A DNA stretch of 64,000 nucleotides from Ardenticatenaceae bacterium (GTDB taxonomy: Bacteria; Chloroflexota; Anaerolineae; Promineifilales; Promineifilaceae), in contig WYBM01000052.1 in the NCBI GenBank assembly GCA_011525915.1, positions 1 through 64,000 on the forward strand, read 5' to 3'. A program made the position numbers and the translations under genes. Position 1 is the first letter of the stretch, and each line of letters begins with the position of its first letter. Under the pieces are notes generated by a model, which worked only from the letters and a program-made list of their open reading frames with translations, was not told the origin of the DNA and did not search any database. Positions 17,844 through 26,573 of this stretch are shown in pieces.

Positions 17844-17961
17844 CATGGTAAACTGCACAAAGTTTTCGCAAATCCGGCGCACCAGTTTTGTGCAGTTTCC
17901 TCGAGGAATCGGCAACGCCTAAAGCGCTCTTAAATTCGAAATATTATTGCCGATTACCATG
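17844..17961 (+). promoter_or_regulatory. Candidate structured leader: three-helix junction
   Basis: Three nested or adjacent perfect helices are visible. P1 is CATGGTAA (17844-17851) with TTACCATG (17954-17961). P2 is ACTGCACAAA (17852-17861) with TTTGTGCAGT (17887-17896). P3 is ATCGGCAA (17908-17915) with TTGCCGAT (17947-17954), sharing one base with P1. The block ends 16 bases before the start of the small membrane protein. No known riboswitch class was recognised. It could instead be a small mobile inverted repeat or overlapping operators. Confidence 0.45.
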
Positions 17962-17977
17962 ATCATAATGAGGGGTA

Positions 17978-18418
17978 ATGAATTTGAACATAGAAGAAAC
18001 GTTTGTGGCCATTGACAAATCACCCCCTTCCGGGATAAACCGGCTTGCCCGCGTCTTTGTCAGTATCCTGGCGGGGACTATTGCTGGCTGCCTGGCTGGC
18101 TATCTGGTTAACCATGTGATTGGACCAACGGTTGAACTAGCGAACTTACTGCCATTTGGCGGCGTGGCCGGCCTGGTGGTTGGCACGGGTATTGGCCTGG
18201 GCCTGGCAAAGTTTGATGAGTTGACGCTGGGTGTGGTGCTGGGCATGGTGGGTTATGTGCTGTTGGGGATGGGCGGTTATGGTCTATTGTTTGCCTTGTT
18301 GGGGCTCATGGTTGGCGGAGGGGCCGGCGGCCAGGCCGGCCTGATGGTAGGGTTGGTGGTGGGCACGGCCGTAGGGCTTTTTGCTCGCCTCATCAAATAC
18401 CGCTACCGTCACTTTTAA
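17978..18418 (+). CDS. Small glycine-rich membrane protein, unknown function
   Basis: 146 aa. A short hydrophilic N-terminus (about 25 residues) is followed by four or five closely packed hydrophobic helices rich in Gly and Ala (GVAGLVVGTGIGLGLAKFDE, GLMVGGGAGGQAGLMVGLVV). It ends in a basic tail, RLIKYRYRHF. No family recognised; the Gly zippers resemble small pore-like or scaffold proteins, but this is only composition. AGGGG lies two bases before ATG 17978; TTG 17984 would be better spaced. The upstream region can fold into three helices (17844-17961). Confidence 0.6.
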   Translation: MNLNIEETFVAIDKSPPSGINRLARVFVSILAGTIAGCLAGYLVNHVIGPTVELANLLPFGGVAGLVVGTGIGLGLAKFDELTLGVVLGMVGYVLLGMGGYGLLFALLGLMVGGGAGGQAGLMVGLVVGTAVGLFARLIKYRYRHF

Positions 18419-18421
18419 TCA

Positions 18422-18460
18422 TCCCCATTCAGCAGCCAGTGAGCGACTGCTGAATGGGGA
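18422..18460. terminator. Perfect 14-base hairpin between convergent genes
   Basis: TCCCCATTCAGCAG (18422-18435) pairs exactly with CTGCTGAATGGGGA (18447-18460) around an 11-base loop. It lies four bases after the stop of the membrane protein gene and 31 bases before the stop of the META gene. There is no T tract on either side, so it is either a bidirectional 3'-end structure or a relative of the TCAGT repeats (TTCAGCAG arm). Confidence 0.6.
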
Positions 18461-18491
18461 GAGAGCTTATGCCAGGTTGTCTGGACGCCGT

Positions 18492-20042
18492 TTATTGTGG
18501 TTCAGCAGTGAAAGAAGCGGCCAGGGAGCCATCGGCTGTGCGTAATTCCAATGTGTCACCCGCAATCTGGTAAGTGGTCGCCATTTCTAAGGCGGCCAGG
18601 AAGGCGGTTTCTTGCTGCATCACGTTGGCTTCAGCGCAGGCCATGAGCGTAGACACCAGGGAGCCAATGGTGATATTGTTGCCATCCGTTGTGTACGTGC
18701 CACCGTAGCTGTTGCACCCAGATGAACCGGTTACGGAACCATCGGTGTTAAACACGGCCGTCAACCGCGTGCCACCGATCACACTGACAACAGCCTGCCC
18801 ACCGGTGTGGTAAGCGGTAGCCACCCAGGTGAAGCTGCTCAGGCCCGGTTGGGGCACGGCCGTATAATTGGCCAGCAGGGCACCGGCGGCATCACGGAGT
18901 TCCAAATAGTCACCCTCCATGTGGTAGCTGGCTGCTTTGGGCAGCACCGCCAGATAGGTGCTTTCTTGTGCCGCCTGTTCGGGTGTGCAGGCCCGCCGCG
19001 TGGTGGCGATTTGCTCACTGATGGTAATGGCCGCCCCATGAACGGTGTAGGTGGTGTTATAGTTGTTACAGCCGGTAGCCCCGCTAAGCGAGCCGTCGGG
19101 GCCAAACACGGCCGTCAGGGGGGCATCTGCCAGGGCTGGCACAATGCTGTCTTTGCCATTGTGATAGCCCACCCCTTGCCAGGTAGTCCCAGCTATGGAT
19201 GCGGAGACCTGAACCGCATAGGTTAACAACGCCTTTCCCTCCTTATTGGTCAAGGTGAGCTGGCCGTTTTCTAACCTGAAATGGGTGACCATGCCCAGCG
19301 CTGCCAGATAGGCACTTTCCTGAGCCGCTAATGCTTCCGGGCCACAGGCCATTTCCGTGGAACCAATGGGACCCATGCTGATGTTGCTGCCGTCTACTGT
19401 ATAAGAGCCAAAATAGCGATTGCAGCTGGCATTGCCGCCCAGGCCGCCTTCCTGGAATTGAAGGGTGACTTCGCTGTTAGCAACCGGGCTAACCATTGCC
19501 CCGCTGCTGTCAGTATAGCTGGTCAGGGTCCACATCGTTTCCCCAAATGGATTGGCGGTAGTGCCCGTTTCCATGCCTGTCTCTGTCATAGGGGTCTTGC
19601 TCACTTCGGCCACCAGCGTATATTTTATGGTTGGGCCATCAGCCGGCGGATTCTCAATTGTATCCGTCTCTACCATTAATTCATATGTATACCCCTCTTC
19701 AGGGGTAAAGCCTTCGATCTGGTCGTAGAAAAGCTGGTATTCTTCGGTGGGGTTTTCTTTAATTTGCATGCACAACTGTGGGGTAACGCCGGTGCACTCC
19801 ACCAATGTAGGGCCGACGAGTAAGGTGATAATTTGGCTGGCATCCCCAGACGGGCTGGCATCCCCAGACGGGGTGGCATCAGGCGGATTGCTCACGGCCG
19901 TAGCAGGTGCCTCTTCAAGCGCGGGCGTGTCTGTGGTTGGGGTTGTGGTCGTACTGCCTGTGCCACCAGTACAGGCAGTCAGAGCCAGGGCAAGCATGCC
20001 CACCGACAAAAAAAGTAGTTTGGTTGTTACTTTCATCTTCAT
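18492..20042 (-). CDS. Lipoprotein with DUF4377 and three META domains
   Basis: About 516 aa. Signal peptide with lipobox LALTAC, then a Thr-rich linker containing a 15-base tandem repeat (Asp-Ala-Ser-Pro-Ser-Gly units, about 19835-19880). A DUF4377 domain follows (VECTGVTPQLCMQI, YDQIEGFTPEEGYTYEL). Three META/HslJ-like domains come next, each with W-T and the C-N-x-Y pattern (GNASCNRYFGSY, GATGCNNYNTTY, GSSGCNSYGGTY) and a paired Cys (MACGPE, RACTPE, MACAEA). META domains occur in heat-inducible envelope proteins and protease inhibitors. AAGGAG five bases before ATG 20042 fixes the start. Function is unknown. Confidence 0.85.
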   Translation of the reverse strand: MKMKVTTKLLFLSVGMLALALTACTGGTGSTTTTPTTDTPALEEAPATAVSNPPDATPSGDASPSGDASQIITLLVGPTLVECTGVTPQLCMQIKENPTEEYQLFYDQIEGFTPEEGYTYELMVETDTIENPPADGPTIKYTLVAEVSKTPMTETGMETGTTANPFGETMWTLTSYTDSSGAMVSPVANSEVTLQFQEGGLGGNASCNRYFGSYTVDGSNISMGPIGSTEMACGPEALAAQESAYLAALGMVTHFRLENGQLTLTNKEGKALLTYAVQVSASIAGTTWQGVGYHNGKDSIVPALADAPLTAVFGPDGSLSGATGCNNYNTTYTVHGAAITISEQIATTRRACTPEQAAQESTYLAVLPKAASYHMEGDYLELRDAAGALLANYTAVPQPGLSSFTWVATAYHTGGQAVVSVIGGTRLTAVFNTDGSVTGSSGCNSYGGTYTTDGNNITIGSLVSTLMACAEANVMQQETAFLAALEMATTYQIAGDTLELRTADGSLAASFTAEPQ

Positions 20043-20210
20043 CCATTCTCCTTGTTGTATGGCTGTGGGGGCGGCCAGACTACACATATTGCCGCCAAAA
20101 CTGTTCCTTAAACGCCGTCAGGGCGATAGCTGTTCCCATTCTCATAACCAGCTCATGAACATGAACTGATGGCCTTTGCCGGCAAGCCAGGGGTGTTATA
20201 CTTCGTCGTT

Positions 20211-21431
20211 ATGAAAAGACGAATGTTCTTTGTGGCTTCTTTGTTGATGTTAATTATCTGGCCGTCGGCCTGCCGGCCAGATACCGGCAGGCCCCTGTCG
20301 GCGAGGATATTTAAACAGGAGGTGCCCACGGCCGTGTCCCTCATTGGCCCGGCGGCAAACCCTGTCACGGCCGTGGCTCTGACGCTGGTGGCAGATGGCT
20401 TGCGTAAGCCCGTCATCCTGACCCATGCCGGCGATGAACGCCTGTTTGTGGCCGAGCAAGGCGGCCAGGTGCGCATCATCCAACATGGCGAACTTTTGCC
20501 TGAACCCTTTCTGGATGTGCATGACATTCTGGCGACCGATGGTTCTGAACGTGGTCTGTTAGGGCTGGCCTTTCATCCCGATTTTGCCCAGAATGGCTAT
20601 TTTTATATCGTTTATACCAACAAGGACGGCGATACGGAAATTGCCCGCTATACCGTTTCCGCGGCTGACCCCAATCGTGCCAACCCGGACAGCGCCAGGC
20701 TCATCCTCTTTATTGACCAGCCTTACGGTAACCACAACGGCGGGCAGTTGGCCTTTGGTCCGGATGGCGCCTTTTACATTGGCCTGGGGGATGGCGGCGC
20801 GGTAGGTGACCCTTATGATAATGCCCAGGACCCAGGCACATTGCTGGGCAGTATCTTGCGTATTGATGTGGATGCCGCCGACCCGTACGCTGTTCCTGAA
20901 GACAATCCATTTGTGGGCCAACGCCAGGCGCGCGGCGAAGTATGGATGATTGGTCTGCGCAATCCGTGGGCGTTTAGTTTTGACCGGCAAACGGGCGATC
21001 TGTACATCAGTGATGTCTCACAAAATGGTTTGGAAGAGATTAACTTTTACCCGGCCAACAGCCCGGCAGGCGCTAACTTCGGCTGGCCTTACCGGGAAGG
21101 CAGCGCCTGTTATGAGGCGGTAGAATGCCCCAGCCGCGGTCTGCAAATGCCTATCTTTGAATACCCGCACGGACCGGACGGCTGCGCGGTAATTGGCGGG
21201 CAGGTATATCGCGGGCAGCAGTTTCCGGAATTGGCGGGGAATTACTTTTTCTCTGACTTTTGCACGGGCCGCATCTGGGCGCTGCGGTATGACACGGGGG
21301 CGGGGCAGTGGGTGCGTACGGCCGTGGCTGAAACGGAAACTCAGGTTTCCAGCATTGGTGCCGATGTCAATGGTGAATTGTATGTGGTGGGGTACCGTCA
21401 CGGTGATGTGTGGCAGGTAGGACGGCCGTAG
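20211..21431 (+). CDS. PQQ-dependent glucose/sorbosone dehydrogenase-like lipoprotein
   Basis: 406 aa. Signal peptide MKRRMFFVASLLMLIIW with lipobox WPSAC. The body is the six-bladed GSDH propeller: ERGLLGLAFHPDF, NHNGGQLAFGPDGAFYIGLG, GSILRIDVD, GEVWMIGLRNPWAFSFD, DVSQNGLEEINFY and ANFGWPYREG. In the family these line the PQQ and Ca sites of soluble aldose dehydrogenases; many relatives have unknown substrates. -10-like TATACT (20197-20202) lies eight bases before ATG 20211 and no ribosome site is seen, so it may be leaderless. A strong terminator follows at 21450. Confidence 0.88.
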   Translation: MKRRMFFVASLLMLIIWPSACRPDTGRPLSARIFKQEVPTAVSLIGPAANPVTAVALTLVADGLRKPVILTHAGDERLFVAEQGGQVRIIQHGELLPEPFLDVHDILATDGSERGLLGLAFHPDFAQNGYFYIVYTNKDGDTEIARYTVSAADPNRANPDSARLILFIDQPYGNHNGGQLAFGPDGAFYIGLGDGGAVGDPYDNAQDPGTLLGSILRIDVDAADPYAVPEDNPFVGQRQARGEVWMIGLRNPWAFSFDRQTGDLYISDVSQNGLEEINFYPANSPAGANFGWPYREGSACYEAVECPSRGLQMPIFEYPHGPDGCAVIGGQVYRGQQFPELAGNYFFSDFCTGRIWALRYDTGAGQWVRTAVAETETQVSSIGADVNGELYVVGYRHGDVWQVGRP

Positions 21432-21449
21432 CTCTGGTGCCAGGCATTA

Positions 21450-21484
21450 AAAGAGGCTACAGTCTGGTAGACTGTAGCCTCTTT
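21450..21484. terminator. Strong bidirectional terminator
   Basis: A perfect 15-base stem, AAAGAGGCTACAGTC with GACTGTAGCCTCTTT, and a five-base loop. It lies 19 bases after the dehydrogenase stop and immediately after the 3' end of the minus-strand tRNA gene. The outer A/T bases give a short T run on both strands, so it can end both transcripts. Confidence 0.9.
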
Positions 21485-21487
21485 GGA

Positions 21488-21559
21488 TAGCGGGGACAGG
21501 ATTCGAACCTGCGACCTCCGGGTTATGAGCCCGACGAGCTGCCTCTGCTCTACCCCGCA
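21488..21559 (-). tRNA. Initiator tRNA-fMet (anticodon CAT)
   Basis: 72 bases without CCA. Acceptor stem pairs G2-C71, C3-G70 and on to G7-C66, with an unpaired U1-U72, and discriminator A73. The D stem is GAGC/GCTC. The anticodon stem has three consecutive G-C pairs (GGG CTCATAA CCC), T loop TTCGAAT. The 1-72 mismatch and the GGG/CCC stem are the two classic initiator features, so this is initiator rather than elongator tRNA-Met. The 3' CCA is not encoded. Confidence 0.93.
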
Positions 21560-21628
21560 ACGACAAGAGCGAATTATAACAACCTTCCCCTGATTGTCAA
21601 AAATGTGGCCCGATGTCTCAGGACAAGC

Positions 21629-23020
21629 TTATATTCTTGTTTGCCCTTTGATTTCCAGGTATTTGTTCAGCAAGCCGGCCGTCAGGTGATAGGCAGGAAT
21701 GTCCATGGTCATGACCCCACGCCTTTCCAGAAGCTGGCGCCACATCAGCCGTTCGTCCAAAATTTGTTCAGCCAGGGCACGTTCCTGCAGGGCATCCATG
21801 CTGTAGGGGGCTCGCTGCGCCGCCGATAGCACGTTGGGGTCACTAAGGGTGACACACAGCGGTAGATGATGGGGGGAAAACGCCCCCAGATGGGGGACCA
21901 GTGTTTCAACGGCATCCTGACGAGTGGGGTCTGTCAGCAGCACAATGAGCGACCGCCGCTGGCGCTGGGTTTGCAAGTAGTAGAGGGCGCGGGCGTAGTC
22001 CGGTTCGGTGGCTTGTGGCTCTACGTTATACAATCCCTCTACCAGCAGCATAAGCTGGGCGGCACTGGAACGGGGTGGAATGTATTTGTGAATGTCACCG
22101 GCAAAAGTGAGCATGCCCACCCTGTCACCTCGTTTAAGGGCAACGTAGCTGAACAAGAGAACGGCGTTGATGATCAGATCAAGGCGGGTGGTGCGGGCCA
22201 TGCCCAACGGCCGTGTTCCCATCCGCCGGCTCATATCTACCAGCAGCACAATATTCTGGCTGCGCTCTGGGCTGAAGTCCATGGTAATGGGCTTGCCCTG
22301 GCGGGCGGTGGCTTTCCAGGAAATCCGGCGATAATCATCATCGGGTACATAGTCACGTAACTGCTCAAATTCACTGCCGCTGCCAAACTGCTGCGACTGC
22401 CGTAAGCCAATTTGAATTTGACGACCGTGGCGGGCCAACTGTTCATATTGGCGAATTTGCAGTAAATTGGGGTATACCTTGACGTGTGTGGGCACGGTAT
22501 ATGAGGCCTGGCGTATAAACAGACCCCGGCGGCTTGTCCAGCGCAAGATAAGGGCGCCAAAGACGTGGTCGCCGCGTTTTGTAGGGCGCACCTGGTAGGT
22601 AAATTGGGTACGGCCGTGGGGCTTTAAGGTGGTGAGCCATTGCGGCGTACGGCCGTGGGGTGCCTGTAACATGGTAAATAACGCGGGTACGGCGTCCCAT
22701 ACTTCTATGTCTACGGCCTGCGCGGTCAGGTTTTCCACAGTAATGGTGACCGGACTAGGTTGAGCCTGGGTCATCTGCTGGTTGTGATTGCGGGTAAGGA
22801 CAAACCCAGCCACACCAGGCGTCTGGCTGGCGTCGGTACGCAGCAGCAGCAGGCTCACGGCCGTAACCAGCAGCCCCCCCATCAGCAGCCAGAACCAGTA
22901 ATAAGACAACCCCAGGCACAACAACACCAGCAGCAGCAAAAATAGGCTGCGCCAGGTTGGTTTGTACATGGCGGCAAAATGCTTAAATCGGGAAGCGCGT
23001 TGCCGGGTCATAGGGGCCAT
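21629..23020 (-). CDS. DUF58 domain protein, possible MoxR-system partner
   Basis: 463 aa. Two transmembrane helices near residues 24-60, a beta-rich middle, then the DUF58 signature GSGSEFEQLRDYVPDDDYRR near 215-235 followed by WKATARQGKP. A von Willebrand A-like half follows (IVLLVDMSRRM, a MIDAS-like D-x-S). DUF58 proteins usually work with MoxR AAA+ ATPases in envelope or complex assembly; no MoxR gene is in view. It lies 20 bases after the cofC-like gene on the same strand, so they probably share a transcript. Confidence 0.85.
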   Translation of the reverse strand: MAPMTRQRASRFKHFAAMYKPTWRSLFLLLLVLLCLGLSYYWFWLLMGGLLVTAVSLLLLRTDASQTPGVAGFVLTRNHNQQMTQAQPSPVTITVENLTAQAVDIEVWDAVPALFTMLQAPHGRTPQWLTTLKPHGRTQFTYQVRPTKRGDHVFGALILRWTSRRGLFIRQASYTVPTHVKVYPNLLQIRQYEQLARHGRQIQIGLRQSQQFGSGSEFEQLRDYVPDDDYRRISWKATARQGKPITMDFSPERSQNIVLLVDMSRRMGTRPLGMARTTRLDLIINAVLLFSYVALKRGDRVGMLTFAGDIHKYIPPRSSAAQLMLLVEGLYNVEPQATEPDYARALYYLQTQRQRRSLIVLLTDPTRQDAVETLVPHLGAFSPHHLPLCVTLSDPNVLSAAQRAPYSMDALQERALAEQILDERLMWRQLLERRGVMTMDIPAYHLTAGLLNKYLEIKGQTRI

Positions 23021-23040
23021 AACTCACATAGGAACAAATC

Positions 23041-23646
23041 TCAGGGATGACAAACGCCGGACTGGGTGTAAATGGCCCAATCTTCTATGGTGTCCAGGTC
23101 AAATTGCCAGCCCGGCGTGCGAATCATACGGGGCTGGTAATGGTTGTACCGGGCTGCGGCCATATGTTTCCGCAAGCTGTCTTCCCCAAACTGAAAGGGA
23201 AAATCAATGTTTGCCGGCAGCAGGAGGGCATTTGTGCCCTGTTCATGACGGTCAGGGCAAATGGTGAAGGTGTGTGGCGCGGTCTCATGACAGATGAAGG
23301 TCACATCCGTTGTGGTCAGAAAGGGTAAGTCAGCCGGCAGTATCAATACGCGATGGGCATGGCCAATGGTGGCCAGCCGGGTGCCTTCACGAATGGCGGC
23401 ATTCAGCCCTGTGCCCGGCGGCTCGGCCAGGGTAAGGGCCCCTTGCTGCGCCGCCAGTTGGCTCACGGCCGTGTCCCGGCTGACCACCACCAGGCAGTGT
23501 ACCACGCCTGATGCCTGCAGCACGCCTATGGTACGTTGCAGCAGGTGCTGGGTAAGGGTGGCGCGCTCAGCCGGGGAGAGCACAGTGGTTAACCGACTTT
23601 TTGTCTGCGCCAATGTTTTCACCGGGATAACAGCCCATGTTTGCAT
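23041..23646 (-). CDS. cofC: CofC-like guanylyltransferase (coenzyme F420 pathway)
   Basis: About 201 aa nucleotidyltransferase. N-terminal WAVIPVKTLAQTKSRL (nucleotide-binding loop with the K-S-R-L motif), VVVSRDTAV, GLNAAIREG and the metal-binding LPADLPFL. This is the pattern of CofC/FbiD, which activates phospholactate or phosphoenolpyruvate with GTP for F420 side-chain assembly. No other F420 gene is visible. The ATG at 23646 starts exactly at the family N-terminus; an upstream in-frame start adds 20 residues of unlikely sequence. It is divergent from HMG-CoA reductase and probably cotranscribed with DUF58. Confidence 0.85.
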   Translation of the reverse strand: MQTWAVIPVKTLAQTKSRLTTVLSPAERATLTQHLLQRTIGVLQASGVVHCLVVVSRDTAVSQLAAQQGALTLAEPPGTGLNAAIREGTRLATIGHAHRVLILPADLPFLTTTDVTFICHETAPHTFTICPDRHEQGTNALLLPANIDFPFQFGEDSLRKHMAAARYNHYQPRMIRTPGWQFDLDTIEDWAIYTQSGVCHP

Positions 23647-23751
23647 ACCCTGGGGATTGTAACAGACACGACCGTTGGGCAAAAATTTGATTGTGTTAAA
23701 ATTCATCCACTATTGTCAAGCCACCCACATTTTACGTTCGGAGGAAATATC

Positions 23752-25299
23752 ATGGCCTTTGCGATCCCCAGTTTGTTGTTAAAACAGTTGTATACCTTTG
23801 GTAGTTTAAAAAACGGCCGTCGTGGCGTGCGTTTTGCTATTAAAAACCGTCTCAGTGATGCGCATATCACCAGCCTGCAAAGCGTCCGCATTGGTAAACA
23901 AGAGATACCCCTCTCGGCGGTTATCCTGGAGCTGGATGACGGGCAAACGCTTAAGCCCGAAAGCCTGACCCCGGAAAAGCCGCTGGACTTCCCTTTGCGG
24001 CGCGTCTTACACGTTATCTGCACCATCGCGCACCTGCCGGAAGGCAAATATGAAATTGAGGTGCGCTTTGCGGCCAACCCCTTTGGCAAACTGACGCTTA
24101 AAGTGGAAGATGCTATCAGCGAGGAAGAAGAAGATGCCATCAAAATTCCGCGCAATCCTGCCGATGATTACGGCTCAGCCATCATCGCCGAGCGGCAAAA
24201 GTTTGTAGGCGAGTTTACCGGCAAGAAGCTGAACCACCTGACACACTACTCGTTTGATCCCCAAACTGTGCAGGGAAACGTAGAAAATTTCACCGGTGTG
24301 GTTCAAATTCCAGTCGGTTTTGCCGGGCCAATTCGTATCAATGGTGAACACGCTGCGGGGGATTTTCTTATTCCCATGGCCACGACGGAGGGAACACTGG
24401 TTGCCTCCTATAACCGGGGCATCAAAGTGTTAAATTCGTCTGGCGGGGTGACATGCAGTGTCGTGGGTGATTCGATGCAGCGTGCGCCGGTGTTTGTGTT
24501 TGGCAACGCCCGCGAAGCACGGGAATTCATGAAGTGGGTGCAAGACAATTTTGCCAGGATCGCTGAAGAAGCTGAGGCCACTTCTAGTGTGGCCAAATTG
24601 CAGTATATTGACCCCTACCTTGCCAGTAAGTTTGCCTATTTGCGCTTTAACTTCTCCACGGGTGACGCGGCCGGGCAAAACATGGTAGGGCGGGCCACTT
24701 TTGCCGCCTGCAGCTGGATTCTGGATCAGTACCCCGGCATCTTGCACTTCTTTTTAGAGTCAAACCTGGCTACAGACAAGAAGGCGTCACAAGTGAACGT
24801 TATGCATACACGGGGCAAGCGGGTGACGGCCGAAGCCGTTATCAAGCGTGACGTACTCGTCCAGACCATGCGCGTGGAGCCAGAGAACCTGTTTTACCAT
24901 GCCGGTATCGCCAATGTGGGTGCCATTTTGTCCGGCGCCAACAATAATGGGCTGCACTCGGCCAACGGCATTACCGCCATGTTCATGGCTACCGGGCAAG
25001 ATGTGGCCAACGTGTCAGAATCTTCGGCGGGCATCATTTACGCTGATCTGACGCCTGAGAAGGATTTGTACCTGTCTATCACCATCCCGTCGCTGATTGT
25101 GGCCACATATGGCGGTGGCACGGGGCTGGCCACACAGCGGGAATGCCTGGAGCTGTTGGGCTGCTGGGGCAAAGGCAAGGTCAACAAACTGGCGGAGATT
25201 ATTGCTGGTGTGGTATTGGCCGGGGAGATTTCATTGGCGGCGGCGATCTCCTCTTCAGATTGGGTGAGCAGCCATGAACAATACGGCCGTAACCGGTGA
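23752..25299 (+). CDS. Hydroxymethylglutaryl-CoA reductase with an extra N-terminal domain
   Basis: 515 aa. Makes mevalonate from HMG-CoA. Catalytic set: Glu in TTEGTLVASYNRG, Lys in TDKKASQVN, Asp in STGDAAGQNM, and His in SSHEQYGRN at the very C-terminus; also NSSGGVT and GGGTGLATQ. The pattern is that of class I (NADPH-type) enzymes. The first 145 residues are not part of the catalytic fold: a basic stretch (LKNGRRGVRFAIKNRLSD), then a beta-rich segment and an acidic linker. CGGAGGAAAT before ATG 23752 fixes the start. No other mevalonate genes are in the window. Confidence 0.92.
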   Translation: MAFAIPSLLLKQLYTFGSLKNGRRGVRFAIKNRLSDAHITSLQSVRIGKQEIPLSAVILELDDGQTLKPESLTPEKPLDFPLRRVLHVICTIAHLPEGKYEIEVRFAANPFGKLTLKVEDAISEEEEDAIKIPRNPADDYGSAIIAERQKFVGEFTGKKLNHLTHYSFDPQTVQGNVENFTGVVQIPVGFAGPIRINGEHAAGDFLIPMATTEGTLVASYNRGIKVLNSSGGVTCSVVGDSMQRAPVFVFGNAREAREFMKWVQDNFARIAEEAEATSSVAKLQYIDPYLASKFAYLRFNFSTGDAAGQNMVGRATFAACSWILDQYPGILHFFLESNLATDKKASQVNVMHTRGKRVTAEAVIKRDVLVQTMRVEPENLFYHAGIANVGAILSGANNNGLHSANGITAMFMATGQDVANVSESSAGIIYADLTPEKDLYLSITIPSLIVATYGGGTGLATQRECLELLGCWGKGKVNKLAEIIAGVVLAGEISLAAAISSSDWVSSHEQYGRNR

Positions 25300-25349
25300 T
25301 TGGTCATTAGTTTAGGTGATAGGCACCTCTGAGCTTAGTCGCCTATGAG

Positions 25350-25535
25350 GTGCCTGCCACCGAACCTGGCGGCAATACGGCCGTGGTCGCCGAACAAGCA
25401 TGGAATCCGGCTGATCCGTGCCAGCAGCTGCGCTGGACTAATGGTGAGATGGCCTACACCATCGGCACAACGGTAGGGCAAGAGATGGGGCTGCAAGCCG
25501 CTGATCTGAGCGCCATCGCCGAGGGTTTGAAGTAA
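25350..25535 (+). pseudogene. Orphan C-terminal-like open frame, possible gene remnant
   Basis: The frame is open from about 25323 to the stop at 25533-25535, giving some 60 residues (NPADPCQQLRWTNGEMAYTI, then GLQAADLSAIAEGLK). The amino-acid use looks coding, but there is no ribosome site and no complete domain. An inverted repeat (GGCACCTC/GAGGTGCC) lies at its 5' edge (25322-25354). It may be the tail of a deleted lipoprotein gene or a chance frame. Confidence 0.3.
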
Positions 25536-25556
25536 GTGGAGACAAGCACAACCCAC

Positions 25557-26282
25557 TTAACCTTTCCCAAGACGTAACATTTCCGCATATGCGTGGGGCA
25601 TGTCGCTGGCCTCGATGGCCTGGGCGGCCTGCTCCACATTGTAGGGCACACGGATGAACTGCACGGCCAGGTCACGGCCGTTGGCTGCTAATACCACATA
25701 CCCTGCCCGCGGGTCGTTGTCTTTAGGTTTACCCACACTACCGGCATTGATGACGTGACGGCCGTCGCTTAATATCCGGTGATACGGCAGATGTGTATGC
25801 CCGCATACCAATGCGTCTGCCTCTGCCATGTCCAGCAAACGAAAGAGACTTGATTCCGGACGGTTTGCAAATAGGTATTCATTCACCCGCCGTGGACTAC
25901 CATGTACCAGTACTACGCGCAGATCCCCTACCTGTAAAGGAATCCTGTCAGCCAGTTCCCGCAGGTAGGCTTTGTTTTCCGCTGAGGTATGGGCATTTGT
26001 CCAGGCGATGGAACGTTTGCCCAGGGCCTCAGCCGCTGGTTCTGTGTAAGCACAGCCACAATCATCGCTGTCATGCCCTACGCCCAGGTCATAATTGCCC
26101 ATGATGGTGGGGATGTGCCGTTCGCGGATGGCGGCAATAACCTCGTTGGGGAAGGTGCCGTAGCCCACCAGATCACCCAGGCAGTAAAGGTTGTTCAGGC
26201 CGCGTGTTTGCATGTCAGCAAAAACGGCCGTTAAAGCAGGCATATTCCCATGGATATCGCCAAATATCGTTGTCTGATTCAT
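25557..26282 (-). CDS. YfcE/MJ0936-type metallophosphoesterase
   Basis: About 241 aa. Two-metal phosphoesterase motifs in order: GDIHGN at residues 8-13, GDLVGYG, GNYD, HGSPRRVNEYL and GHTHLPYH, then NAGSVGKPKD. This arrangement, with SVG after the last His, is typical of the small bacterial MJ0936/YfcE subgroup. The substrate in the cell is unknown. AAAGAGATCAC precedes the ATG at 26282; an upstream in-frame start has poorer support. It is divergent from the small lipoprotein at 26331. Confidence 0.88.
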   Translation of the reverse strand: MNQTTIFGDIHGNMPALTAVFADMQTRGLNNLYCLGDLVGYGTFPNEVIAAIRERHIPTIMGNYDLGVGHDSDDCGCAYTEPAAEALGKRSIAWTNAHTSAENKAYLRELADRIPLQVGDLRVVLVHGSPRRVNEYLFANRPESSLFRLLDMAEADALVCGHTHLPYHRILSDGRHVINAGSVGKPKDNDPRAGYVVLAANGRDLAVQFIRVPYNVEQAAQAIEASDMPHAYAEMLRLGKG

Positions 26283-26330
26283 CGTGATCTCTTTTTTCGG
26301 TAACGTGCCATTTTCTGTTAAAATCATCCC

Positions 26331-26573
26331 ATGAACCGCCTTGTCATGCTATTCTTTGGATTGTACTTGTTGTCTGCTTGCTGGTCACCAAAGCCTGATG
26401 TCCCCAATACACCTGACGTATTAACCCCATTACCACCTACACCTACCTGCTTTGTTGTTATCAACATGACCAGCGAGTCAGTTGTCATGCCGCAGCTGGA
26501 GCCGACCCCGGCGGCCTATTTTACGGGACAAACGGTTGAGGGCATGATAACAGGCGGTCAGTGCTGGTTTTGA
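26331..26573 (+). CDS. Small lipoprotein, probably frameshifted
   Basis: 80 aa as read. Signal peptide with lipobox LLSAC, then a Pro-rich spacer (PNTPDVLTPLPPTPT) and a short body. The stop at 26571 comes early. In the +1 frame, open from 26551, the sequence continues SAGFETTYTIQITVPGTPQP and stops at 26620-26622, which reads like the natural end of a beta domain. A one-base slip between 26551 and 26571 (mutation or sequencing error) would join them. A -10-like TAAAAT (26319-26324) six bases before the ATG suggests a leaderless mRNA. Function is unknown. Confidence 0.6.
   Translation: MNRLVMLFFGLYLLSACWSPKPDVPNTPDVLTPLPPTPTCFVVINMTSESVVMPQLEPTPAAYFTGQTVEGMITGGQCWF

Noticed and set aside
21488..21559. 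tRNA considered as elongator Met
   Set aside because: Unpaired U1-U72 and GGG/CCC in the anticodon stem mark it as initiator.
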